Source: Ornithinimicrobium sufpigmenti
Lineage (GTDB): Bacteria > Actinomycetota > Actinomycetes > Actinomycetales > Dermatophilaceae
Length of the DNA: 64,000 nucleotides
Assembly: GCF_004322775.1 (NCBI RefSeq)
Contig: NZ_CP036403.1
Span: 1,488,001 to 1,552,000, forward strand
Direction: 5' to 3'
Shown: positions 34,962-42,829 of the stretch, one piece after another
Layout: every line of letters starts with the position of its first letter
Position numbering within the stretch: position 1 is the stretch's first letter
The notes under the pieces: model-generated
Seen by the model: only the letters and a program-made list of their open reading frames with translations
Database searches by the model: none
What the model was told of the DNA's origin: nothing
Position numbers and translations under genes: made by a program

Positions 34962-35863
34962 CGGGTCCCGTCCGAGAGTCCCAGTGCTTCCAGGGTGAAC
35001 CGGCCGGACTGCAGCCCGCCCGGGTCGAGGATGACCTCGGCGAAACCGATCTGCCGCAGCTGGGCGGTGAGGGGTTCCCGAGCGGCCAGCAACGTCTCCA
35101 GGTGGGCCATCGGCACCTCCACCCTGGCGGTGTCGCCGTGGTGCCGCACCCGCACCTCGGGGATGCCGAGTGCAAGCACCGCGTCCTCGGCCGCCTCGAC
35201 CTGGGCCAGCTTCTCCGGCGTGACCTCCTGGTGGTGGGGGATCCGCGAGGCCAGGCACGGCGAGGCAGGGGTCTGCGCCGTCGGCAGCCCGAGCCACGCG
35301 GCAACCTCCCGCACCGTCTTCTTGTCCATCCGGGCGTCCGCCAGGGGCCGCAGCACCCGGTGCTCGGTGGCGGCGCCGGAACCGGGCCGGTCGGGGCGCA
35401 GCGCGTCGTCGGCGTTCTCGCCGTAGGCCACCGCGTCCAGCCCGTGCTCGGCCACCAGCTCGGCAGAGATCACCGTGAACAGCTCGTCCTTGCAGAAGTA
35501 GCACCGGTCGACCCCGTTGCGTCGGTAGTCATCCCGGTCCATCTCCCGGGTCCGGACTTCGACCATGCGGGCACCCAGGCCCTCTGCCTGGGCGCGGGCA
35601 CGGGCATGGTCGCGGCCGGCCAGGCTGGCCGACACACCGGTCACCGCCAGGACGCGGTCCGGTCCGAGCAGGCGCAGCGCCAGCGCCAGGAGCACCGAGG
35701 AGTCGACACCACCGGAGTAGGCCACGCCCAGCCGCCCCACGCCGTCCACCGCCCGGGCGAAGGCGTCGACGTGCGCGCGCAGGTGTGCCGGGACCGGCTC
35801 AGGAGCCAATCTTGAGCTCGGAACGGTCCCCGGACCAGTCGGTGTGGAAGCTGCCCTCGTCAT
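34958..35863 (-). CDS. larE: LarE, ATP-dependent sulfur transferase for the NPN cofactor
   Basis: A LarE of about 301 residues. The PP-loop AYSGGVDSSVLLALAL marks the ATP-pyrophosphatase; DRCYFCKDELF, AYGENADD and TPASPCLASRIPH follow. LarE installs both sulfur atoms of the pincer cofactor. Besides the Cys in SPCLASR (the sacrificial Cys position of L. plantarum LarE), there is an upstream CYFC pair, so three Cys residues are placed as in the [4Fe-4S]-type LarE of Thermotoga. The start is uncertain: ATG 35863, 35875 and 35899 all overlap gnd, and TTG 35809 would sit at the gnd stop. Confidence 0.9.
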   Translation of the reverse strand: MTRAASTPTGPGTVPSSRLAPEPVPAHLRAHVDAFARAVDGVGRLGVAYSGGVDSSVLLALALRLLGPDRVLAVTGVSASLAGRDHARARAQAEGLGARMVEVRTREMDRDDYRRNGVDRCYFCKDELFTVISAELVAEHGLDAVAYGENADDALRPDRPGSGAATEHRVLRPLADARMDKKTVREVAAWLGLPTAQTPASPCLASRIPHHQEVTPEKLAQVEAAEDAVLALGIPEVRVRHHGDTARVEVPMAHLETLLAAREPLTAQLRQIGFAEVILDPGGLQSGRFTLEALGLSDGTR

Positions 35864-37367
35864 CGACCCGACCATACGTGTGGGCCCCGAAGTAGTCACG
35901 CTGTCCCTGCACCAGGGCGGCGGGCAGACGCGGGGCCCGCAGGGTGTCGTAGTAGGCCAGCGCGGCGCCGAAGCCCGGCAGCGGGACGCCCGCGGCCGCG
36001 CCGACGCCCACCACGCGCCGCCACCCGTCCTGGGCCTGCTCCAGCCCGTCCCGGATCGAGGGGGCCTCGAGCAGCGTGGTCAGCTGCTGGGCGGCATACT
36101 CACCGCGGATGCGCTCCAGCAGCCTGGCCCGGATGATGCAGCCGGCGCGCCAGATGCGCGCCACCTCGGCGATGTCGACGTCCCACCCGTAGCTGTCCGA
36201 GGCGACGCGGATCAGGTGCAGGCCCTGCGCGTAGGCGACCACCTTGGCCGCCCACAGCGACTGGCGCACCTGCTCGACGAAGGCGTCCAGCCCCTGCCCC
36301 TCGCCGCCCTGAGGGGTCTGCAGGTAGGCCGTGAGGTCGCGGTCCGGTCCGGCGAGGGCCGGCTGGGCCGCGGCCCGCAGCTCGGGGTGGCTGGAGGCGG
36401 AGCGGGCGAAGACGGACTCGGCGATCGCGTTGACCGGGACCCCCAGCTCGAGGGCGGCCTGCACCGTCCAGCTGCCGGTGCCCTTCTGCCCGGCGGCGTC
36501 GACGATGGAGTCGACCAGCGGGCCGCCGGTGCGGGCATCGTCCTGGGCAAGCACCTCGGCGGTCACTTCGATGAGGTAGGAGTCCAGGTCGCCCTCGTTC
36601 CAGGAGCGGAAGACCTGGGACATCGCCGCCGGCTCCATCCCGGCCGCGCGGAGCAGGTCGTAGGCCTCGGAGATGAACTGCATGTCGGCATACTCGATGC
36701 CGTTGTGCACCATCTTGACGAAGTGGCCGGCGCCGTCCGGGCCGATGTGGGTGCAGCACGGCTCGCCGTCCACCTTCGCCGAGATGCTCTCCAGGATCGG
36801 GCCGAGCGCGGCGTAGGACTCGACGGAGCCGCCCGGCATGATCGAGGGGCCCTCCAGGGCGCCGACCTCACCGCCGGAGATACCGACCCCGACGAAGTGC
36901 AGCCCGTGCGCGCGCAGCGCCTCCTCGCGCCGGCGGGTGTCCTGGTAGCGGGCGTTGCCGCCGTCCACCACGATGTCCCCCTCCTGCAGCAGGGGGACGA
37001 GGGAGTCGATGACCGCATCGGTGCCCGCCCCGGCCTGGACCATGATGATGATCTGCCGCGGCCGGGCCAGCGAGTCGACGAACGCCTCCAGGTCGCCGGT
37101 CAGCACGAAGGTGCCTTCGGTGCCGTGCAGGTCGATGACCTCCTGGGCCCGGGACTGGGTGCGGTTGTAGATCGCGACGGCGTGCCCGTTGCGGGCCAGG
37201 TTGCGGGCCAGGTTGCGCCCCATCACCGCCATCCCGATGACCCCGATCTGGGCGCTGCCGGTGGCGGGCAGCTGCGCGCTGCGCTCCGGATCGGGGCCGG
37301 ATGCCGCGGACTGTGCGCGCCCGGGGCGGGCAGGGTGGTCAGGGTTGGCGGGGTGGGTGCTCGACAT
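35799..37367 (-). CDS. gnd: 6-phosphogluconate dehydrogenase (decarboxylating)
   Basis: A 522-residue NADP-dependent Gnd that makes ribulose 5-phosphate and CO2 from 6-phosphogluconate. After a 35-residue disordered leader the motifs are IGVIGMAVMGRNLARNLA and YNRTQSR (cofactor), VDGGNARYQDT, GVGISGGEVGALEGPSIMPGG (substrate), HFVKMVHNGIEYADMQ with catalytic Lys and Glu nearby, and AHTYGRVDDEGSFHTDW at the C-terminus. It is transcribed toward larE, whose start lies inside its 3' end, so gnd-larE-larB form one operon. The start is preceded by an AGGAGG-type box (37370-37380). Confidence 0.95.
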   Translation of the reverse strand: MSSTHPANPDHPARPGRAQSAASGPDPERSAQLPATGSAQIGVIGMAVMGRNLARNLARNGHAVAIYNRTQSRAQEVIDLHGTEGTFVLTGDLEAFVDSLARPRQIIIMVQAGAGTDAVIDSLVPLLQEGDIVVDGGNARYQDTRRREEALRAHGLHFVGVGISGGEVGALEGPSIMPGGSVESYAALGPILESISAKVDGEPCCTHIGPDGAGHFVKMVHNGIEYADMQFISEAYDLLRAAGMEPAAMSQVFRSWNEGDLDSYLIEVTAEVLAQDDARTGGPLVDSIVDAAGQKGTGSWTVQAALELGVPVNAIAESVFARSASSHPELRAAAQPALAGPDRDLTAYLQTPQGGEGQGLDAFVEQVRQSLWAAKVVAYAQGLHLIRVASDSYGWDVDIAEVARIWRAGCIIRARLLERIRGEYAAQQLTTLLEAPSIRDGLEQAQDGWRRVVGVGAAAGVPLPGFGAALAYYDTLRAPRLPAALVQGQRDYFGAHTYGRVDDEGSFHTDWSGDRSELKIGS

Positions 37368-37435
37368 GGGTGCCTCCTGGGGACGGGGTGTGCCTGCCTC
37401 TCATCCTGTCCGCCGGGGCGCTCCTGACGCTGCCG

Positions 37436-37451
37436 GTTGCCACAAGTTGCC
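37436..37451. promoter_or_regulatory. GTTGCC direct repeat, candidate operator
   Basis: Two GTTGCC copies exactly 10 bp apart, 21 bases before the lacI ATG and 69 bases before the gnd start on the other strand. Read on the minus strand (GGCAACTTGTGGCAAC), it agrees at 13 of 16 positions with GGCAACAGTTGGCAAC at 39833-39848 in the larA/TRAP gap, so the LacI protein is a likely binder. Confidence 0.6.
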
Positions 37452-37471
37452 GCGAGACTACGGTGGGCTGC

Positions 37472-38482
37472 ATGAGCGGTGCCGCTGCCGACCCCACCCC
37501 GGTGACGATCTACGACGTCGCCCGGGAGGCGGGGGTCCATCCGTCCACCGTGAGCCGGACGTTCTCCCGGCCAGGGCGGGTCAGCAGCCAGACCGCGGCG
37601 CGGGTGCACGAGGTCGCCGAGCGGCTGGGCTACCGCCAGGACGTGCCGTTCCGGCTGCCGGGGCGCTCCCGCAGCCACGTCATCTGCCTGGTGGTCAGCG
37701 ACATCACCAACCCCTACTACCTCGGCATCATCCGCGGTGCCGAGCGCGTGGCCGCGGCGGCCGACTACAGCCTCGTGGTGACCGACGGCCGGGAGTCCTC
37801 CACGCACGAGCGGCAGGTGCTCAGCCGCAACCTGCCGGGGTCGGACGGCATCATCATCACCTCCTCCCGGCTCTCGGACAAGGAGCTGCGCGGTCTGGCC
37901 CGCGAGGTGCCGCTGGTCGTCGTCAACCGCCGGGTGCCCGGCCTGCCGTGCGTGCACCCGGACAACGCGCGCGGCATCCGGCGGTCCGTGGAGCACCTCG
38001 CCTCGCTGGGCCACACCTCTATCGGCTACGTGGCCGGCCCTGCCGCGTCGTGGGCCGACGGTGCCCGCTGGCGGGCCGTCCGGGAGGCCTGCCATGAGCT
38101 GCTGCTCACCGACGTGCGGGTGGGCCCGGTGGCCCCGACCATGGCCGGGGGACGTGCGGCGGCGCAGGAGATCGTCCGCCGCGGGCTGACCGCGGTCCAG
38201 ACCTACAACGACATGGTCGGCATCGGGGTGCTGCGCGGCCTGCGGGAGCTGGGCGTGGACGTGCCGGGGGAGGTCAGCGTCGTCGGCTTCGACAACACCC
38301 TGCCCGCCGAGCTGGTGACGCCCGGCCTGACCACGGTCGCGCAGCCGGTCACCGTGCTGGGGGAGACGGCGGCCCGGGCGGTCATCGCCCAGGCGACCGG
38401 TGAGGCCACCGGCCGCGAGCTGACCCAGGTGGTGCCGGTGCGGCTCGTGGAGCGCGGGTCGACCGGGCCGGTCAGGTCCTGA
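37472..38482 (+). CDS. LacI family transcriptional regulator
   Basis: A 336-residue LacI-type regulator. The DNA-binding helix-turn-helix is TIYDVAREAGVHPSTVSRTF with hinge helix RVHEVAERLGY (residues about 11-55), followed by the periplasmic-binding-like domain (VVSDITNPYYLGIIRGAE, TYNDMVGIGVLRGLRELG, VSVVGFDNTLPAELVTP). It sits in the middle of the sugar-acid locus, divergent from gnd-larEB and convergent with the larA homologue (11-base overlap of the 3' ends). Shared GGCAAC boxes suggest that it controls itself, gnd-larEB, larA and the TRAP operon, with a uronate or aldonate as inducer. Confidence 0.92.
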   Translation: MSGAAADPTPVTIYDVAREAGVHPSTVSRTFSRPGRVSSQTAARVHEVAERLGYRQDVPFRLPGRSRSHVICLVVSDITNPYYLGIIRGAERVAAAADYSLVVTDGRESSTHERQVLSRNLPGSDGIIITSSRLSDKELRGLAREVPLVVVNRRVPGLPCVHPDNARGIRRSVEHLASLGHTSIGYVAGPAASWADGARWRAVREACHELLLTDVRVGPVAPTMAGGRAAAQEIVRRGLTAVQTYNDMVGIGVLRGLRELGVDVPGEVSVVGFDNTLPAELVTPGLTTVAQPVTVLGETAARAVIAQATGEATGRELTQVVPVRLVERGSTGPVRS

Positions 38483-39767
38483 GCCGGAAGAGGATCTCCC
38501 CGGCGTTGTGGATGACGGTGGTGCCCGGCTCCTGCGCCAGCTCCTCCAGGTCGATGGTGTCCGGGTCCAGGTAGCCCAGGTTGACCTGCTCGCAGGTCTC
38601 GCGAGGGATGCCGGTCGCCAGCGTCACCGAGATCCGCAGGTGCTCCTCCCCCGTCCCCGGGTCGTAGGTGCCCTGCCCCCGTAGGTGCGTGGAGTGGGCC
38701 AGCACCCCCCAGGGGACGTCCTTGAACTTCTCCCACTGGGTCAGGAAGTAGTCCCGGCAGTGGTAGCCGATCTCGTAGATCTCCGGGTGGGTCTCGGAGA
38801 CCTCCGTGACGTGCGGGGCGTAGATGACGACCTCGCCGCCGTCAGCGATCGCCGGCTCGGTCTTGTAGCCACCCTTGGCGGCCGTCCAGATGTCGTCGTA
38901 GCGGGTCGGCATCACGGCGATGACCCGTTGGAAGGGCTCATCCAGCCAGGTGACGTGGGTCGCCGAGGCGATCGCCGCCGTCTGCTCCCACGCGTCCTCC
39001 GGCGTGCCGAAGGCGGCCGCCTCGAGCTCGCCGGAGCCGGACTGGACCACGCAGCACAGCGCCAGGCGCAGGGTCGGGATCATCGAGGCACCCTCGTTGA
39101 TCATCGCCCGCACCGGGGTGATGCCGGTCGTGCCGATGATCTCGGTGGAGGTGATCAGCGCACCGACCCAGTGCGTCATGTCGATGAACGCCTGGCTGGA
39201 GACGCCGGGGATGAAGTACTTGTTGCCGCCGGAGATGCCCACCACCTCGTGCGGGAACACCGGACCCACGACGATCGCCACGTCCGACTCGACCACGTGC
39301 CGGTTGATCACGATGGGGGCGTCCTCCTCGAGCCGGCCCTCGGACAGCTCGGCGATGCGGGCGGCGGGGATGGTGCCCACCTGCACCAGCATGTCCGGGT
39401 CTGCCCACTCGTGGTTGACCACCCGCAGGCCCGGGTAGGCAGCCTCCAGGCTCTCGGGCTGGCCGGGCCCGCCCACCCCGAAGTGCCGGTCGATCTCCTC
39501 GGGCTCCATGTAGGAGTGGGTGCCCAGGGCGATGACCGCGGTGAGCGAGCCGACGATCGGCGACAGGTGCCGGTGCAGCGTCCCCACCAGCAGCGGCAGG
39601 GGGCACGAACGCGTGTGGTCCGGCACGACGAGGACGACGTCGCGACCGCTGAGGCTGTCGCCCAGCCGCGCCACCTGCTCGACGACGAGGGCGTCCAGCT
39701 GGTCGTCGCTGACCTGCTCGTGCGGACCGCCGACGAGGCGGCAGGGGATCGGGTCGGTGGAGCTCAT
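38472..39767 (-). CDS. LarA-family nickel-pincer enzyme, predicted aldonate 2-epimerase
   Basis: A 431-residue LarA homologue (DUF2088). All NPN-enzyme residues are present: Asp50/Arg53 (DHTR), His84 (GTH), His173 (FPHE), Lys183 (GGNK, cofactor-binding) and His199 (TH). The His-Lys and Lys-His gaps of 10 and 16 equal those of L. plantarum His174, Lys184 and His200. The family abstracts an alpha-hydride from 2-hydroxy acids and returns it, inverting C2. Context (uxaC, fructuronate-reductase-type gene, gnd, TRAP) argues for mannonate/gluconate rather than lactate; this is inference. ATG 39767 is preceded by GGGTGAG. It diverges from the TRAP operon. Confidence 0.88.
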   Translation of the reverse strand: MSSTDPIPCRLVGGPHEQVSDDQLDALVVEQVARLGDSLSGRDVVLVVPDHTRSCPLPLLVGTLHRHLSPIVGSLTAVIALGTHSYMEPEEIDRHFGVGGPGQPESLEAAYPGLRVVNHEWADPDMLVQVGTIPAARIAELSEGRLEEDAPIVINRHVVESDVAIVVGPVFPHEVVGISGGNKYFIPGVSSQAFIDMTHWVGALITSTEIIGTTGITPVRAMINEGASMIPTLRLALCCVVQSGSGELEAAAFGTPEDAWEQTAAIASATHVTWLDEPFQRVIAVMPTRYDDIWTAAKGGYKTEPAIADGGEVVIYAPHVTEVSETHPEIYEIGYHCRDYFLTQWEKFKDVPWGVLAHSTHLRGQGTYDPGTGEEHLRISVTLATGIPRETCEQVNLGYLDPDTIDLEELAQEPGTTVIHNAGEILFRLRT

Positions 39768-39822
39768 GTTCTCACCCTAGGCCTGGTGCGCCTGCCGGGC
39801 GTGGCGACGGCCGAAGACAGTC

Positions 39823-39876
39823 CGCAACCGACGGCAACAGTTGGCAACAGCGTGCTACGGAGCCGTCCGAGTTGCC
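39823..39876. promoter_or_regulatory. Phased GCAAC boxes between larA homologue and TRAP operon
   Basis: CGCAAC (39823), GGCAAC (39833) and GGCAAC (39843) recur every 10 bp, and an opposite GTTGCC stands at 39871-39876, all within the 174-base divergent gap. The phase puts the boxes on one face of the helix, as for a regulator binding site. They match the boxes upstream of lacI. Confidence 0.6.
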
Positions 39877-39941
39877 AGGATGGCCGGACGGTCAGGTCGC
39901 CGGAGCCGCGGGCTGACCCATCGACGAAAGGCGGCACAGCA

Positions 39942-40955
39942 GTGCGGATCACACCAGCCGGAGGGGCGTTCGCGCTCGCTGCGGCGCTCACGCTCACCCT
40001 CTCCGCGTGCGGGGGCGAGACGGCGGCCGGCGGTCAGGACCGCGCCATCCTGCGCCTGGCCCTGAACCAGGCCGAAGGCCACCCGAGCTACGTCGCGCTG
40101 CAGAACTTCAGCGACCGGCTCGAGGAGCGCACGGACGGCCGGGTGTTCATCGACGTCTACGCCAACGAGACGCTCGGCGCCCAGGCCGAGGCGCTGCAGC
40201 TGGTCTCCGACGACATCATCGCCCTGGCGATCGTCTCGGGCACGCAGCTGGAGAACCTGCACCCCGACTTCGTGGTGTTCAACATGCCGCGGGTCTTCGA
40301 CGACGTCGAGCACCAGCTGACGGTCGTCAACGACCCCGCGATCGTCGGCGACCTCTACACCTCGCTCGAGGACAGCGAGAACTTCACCGTCCTCGGCGGC
40401 CTCACCCAGGGCTCGCGCCACCTCTACACCTCCCGGCCGGTGACCGAGCCGGCGGACATGGCGGGCCTGAAGATCCGCGTGCAGGAGAGCCCCCTGCACC
40501 TGGCGATGATCAACGCCATGGGCGGGTCCGCGACGCCGATGGCGTACGGCGAGGTCTACACCGCGATGCAGTCCGGCGTGCTGGACGGGGCCGAGAACAA
40601 CGAGGTCTCCTACGTCACCCAGAAGCACTTCGAGGTGGCGCCTCACCTGTCGCTGACCAACCACCTGGTGGGCCTGGACTACCTCATCATCAACAGCGAC
40701 ACCCTCGACGGCCTGGAGCAGCAGGACGAGCAGGCCTTCCTGGAGGAGTGGGAGGCGGCATACCTGGAGCACGCGGAGCTGTGGGCCGAGGCCACCGAGG
40801 AGGCGGTCGAGGAGGCCCGGGCCGGTGGGGCGCAGATCCACGAGGTGGACGACCAGGCTTTCACCCAGGCCCTCGAACCGCTGCAGGAGCGCTTCCTGAC
40901 CACCCCGGCCCAGCAGGCCCTGTTCGACGCCGCGCGCGCCGCGGCCGAGGAGTGA
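39942..40955 (+). CDS. TRAP transporter substrate-binding lipoprotein (DctP)
   Basis: A 337-residue TRAP substrate-binding protein. The signal peptide ends in a lipobox (TLSACG, Cys at about 24), so the mature protein is membrane-tethered outside. The DctP fold is shown by NQAEGHPSYVALQNFSDRLEE, GGLTQGSRHLYTSRPV, MAGLKIRVQESPLHLAMINAMGGSATPM, the conserved carboxylate-binding Arg in KIRVQ, and YTAMQSGVLDGAENN. GTG 39942 has GAAAGG 10-15 bases upstream. It begins an operon with DctQ, DctM, uxaC and the dehydrogenase, which points to a uronate ligand. Confidence 0.92.
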   Translation: MRITPAGGAFALAAALTLTLSACGGETAAGGQDRAILRLALNQAEGHPSYVALQNFSDRLEERTDGRVFIDVYANETLGAQAEALQLVSDDIIALAIVSGTQLENLHPDFVVFNMPRVFDDVEHQLTVVNDPAIVGDLYTSLEDSENFTVLGGLTQGSRHLYTSRPVTEPADMAGLKIRVQESPLHLAMINAMGGSATPMAYGEVYTAMQSGVLDGAENNEVSYVTQKHFEVAPHLSLTNHLVGLDYLIINSDTLDGLEQQDEQAFLEEWEAAYLEHAELWAEATEEAVEEARAGGAQIHEVDDQAFTQALEPLQERFLTTPAQQALFDAARAAAEE

Positions 40956-40962
40956 GCACGCC

Positions 40963-41520
40963 ATGACCGTCGTCAAGAGAACCCTCGACGAGGTGCTGAA
41001 GTGGGCCTCGATCGTCCTCTTCGCCGCCCTCGTCGTCATCGTGGTGTGGCAGGTGGTCAGCCGCACGCTGGGCTCGGCCAGCACCTGGTCGGAGGAGGCG
41101 GCGCGCTACACCTTCGTGTGGCTGGGCTTCTTCGCCAGCGCACTGGTCTTCTCCGAGAAGGGCCACATCGCCGTGGACTTCCTGGTCCGCAAGCAGCCGT
41201 TGAGGGGTCAGCTGGTCACGGCCGTCCTCGCCCAGCTGTCCGTCCTGGCCTTCAGCGGCCTGGTGCTGGTCTGGGGCGGGCTGCGCGCCAGCACGGGCGC
41301 CTGGAACCAGCAGCTGTCCTCGCTGCCCGGCACGGTGGGCCTCATGTACACGGTGATGCCGCTGACGGGCATGATCATCGCCTTCTTCGCGGCCTACCAC
41401 CTCGTCGAGCTGGTGCGGGGCGAGGAACCGCCGTACCCGGCGGACGTTGACGCTGACGACCGCCCGGCCGAGGCCGAGGTCCGGATGGACCTGCCCGAGC
41501 GGGGCCAGGTGAACCTCTGA
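40963..41520 (+). CDS. TRAP transporter small permease (DctQ)
   Basis: A 185-residue four-helix membrane protein. WSEEAARYTFVWLGFFASALVFSEKGHIAVDFL is the conserved DctQ core; the C-terminal 35 residues are acidic and cytoplasmic. It starts eight bases after dctP and its stop overlaps the dctM ATG (TGATG). It bridges the binding protein and the large permease. Confidence 0.92.
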   Translation: MTVVKRTLDEVLKWASIVLFAALVVIVVWQVVSRTLGSASTWSEEAARYTFVWLGFFASALVFSEKGHIAVDFLVRKQPLRGQLVTAVLAQLSVLAFSGLVLVWGGLRASTGAWNQQLSSLPGTVGLMYTVMPLTGMIIAFFAAYHLVELVRGEEPPYPADVDADDRPAEAEVRMDLPERGQVNL

Positions 41521-42824
41521 TGGATCTCGTCACCCTCGCCGCCCTGGTCCTCTTCGCGGGCATCGTCGTCTCGATCATCCTCGGCTTCCCCATCGCCGTC
41601 GGGATCGGGCTGTCCTCGCTGGCCGCCGCCGCCGTCTTCCTCGGCCCCGAGCGGGCCGTCTTCCTCACCGCCCAGCGCATGTTCACCGGCACCAACAGCT
41701 TCCCCTTGCTGGCCATCCCCCTCTTCGTGCTGGCCGGGGCGTTGATGAACACCGGCGGGATCGCCGCCCGCCTCATCGACGCGGCCAAGGTGCTCACCGG
41801 CCGCCTGCCCTCCTCCCTGGCCGCGACCAACGTGGTCGCCAACGGGCTGTTCGGCTCGGTCTCCGGGGCGGCGGTCGCCGCGGCGGCCGCGGTCGGCACC
41901 GTGACCCAGCCGAGGATGCGCGAGGAGGGCTACAACCGGGCGTATGCCGCCGCGGTCAACGTGGCCTCCGCCCCCGCCGGGATGCTCTTGCCCCCGAGCA
42001 ACACCTTCATCGTCTACTCGCTGGTGAGCAGCACCTCGATCGCCGCGCTGTTCATGGCGGGCGTCGGTCCGGGCCTGGTCTGGCTCATCGCCTGCCTGGG
42101 CGTGGTGATGTTCATGCACAAGCGGTGGGGTGTCGCCGACCAGGGGGAGCGCCCCACTCTCGGCCAGGCGCTGCTGGTGCTGTGGCGGGCGGTGCCGTCC
42201 CTGCTGATGATCTTCATCGTGGTCGGCGGCATCCTGGCCGGCTGGTTCACCCCCACCGAGTCGGCGGCCATCGCGGTCGTCTACTGCCTGGTGCTGGGCT
42301 TCGCCTACCGCCAGCTGACCGCCGCCAAGCTGCCCGGCGTGCTGGCCGAGTCGGCCCGCACCACCGCGATCGTCATGCTGCTGGTCGGGGTCTCCTCGGC
42401 GTTGTCCTTCATGATGGCCTTCGCCCGGATCCCGGAGTTCGTCTCCGACCTGCTGCTGGGGCTGACCACCAACCCGCAGGCCATCCTCATCATCATGATG
42501 ATCATCCTGCTGGCCGTCGGCACCTTCATGGACCCGACCCCCGCCATCCTGATCTTCACCCCGATCTTCCTGCCGATCGTCATCACGATGGGCATCGACC
42601 CGATCCACTTCGGCGCGATCATCGTCTACAACCTCTCCGTCGGGGTGATCACCCCGCCGGTGGGCAACGTCCTCTTCATCGGTGCCCGGGTCGCCGGGCT
42701 GCGCATCGAGCCGGTGACGGGCAAGCTGCTGTGGTTCCTGGCAGCGATCATCGTCGGACTGTTCGTCGTCGTCTTCGTCCCGCAGCTGTCGATGTGGCTG
42801 CCCACCGTGCTAGGACTGGTGTGA
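41520..42824 (+). CDS. TRAP transporter large permease (DctM)
   Basis: A 434-residue DctM with about 12 helices. Typical blocks: GFPIAVGIGLSSLAA, TNSFPLLAIPLFVLAGALMNTGGIA, GSVSGAAVAAAAAVG, SAPAGMLLPPSNTFIVYSL, MDPTPAILIFTPIFLPI and VITPPVGNVLFIGA. It forms the sodium-coupled permease with DctQ. Overlap with dctQ and the 5-base gap to uxaC show a single transcription unit. Confidence 0.94.
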   Translation: MDLVTLAALVLFAGIVVSIILGFPIAVGIGLSSLAAAAVFLGPERAVFLTAQRMFTGTNSFPLLAIPLFVLAGALMNTGGIAARLIDAAKVLTGRLPSSLAATNVVANGLFGSVSGAAVAAAAAVGTVTQPRMREEGYNRAYAAAVNVASAPAGMLLPPSNTFIVYSLVSSTSIAALFMAGVGPGLVWLIACLGVVMFMHKRWGVADQGERPTLGQALLVLWRAVPSLLMIFIVVGGILAGWFTPTESAAIAVVYCLVLGFAYRQLTAAKLPGVLAESARTTAIVMLLVGVSSALSFMMAFARIPEFVSDLLLGLTTNPQAILIIMMIILLAVGTFMDPTPAILIFTPIFLPIVITMGIDPIHFGAIIVYNLSVGVITPPVGNVLFIGARVAGLRIEPVTGKLLWFLAAIIVGLFVVVFVPQLSMWLPTVLGLV

Positions 42825-42829
42825 CCCCC

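Noticed and set aside
38472..39767. Calling the LarA homologue a lactate racemase
   Set aside because: No lactate permease, lactate dehydrogenase or lactate regulator is nearby; all neighbours deal with uronates or gluconate. Only the family is certain.
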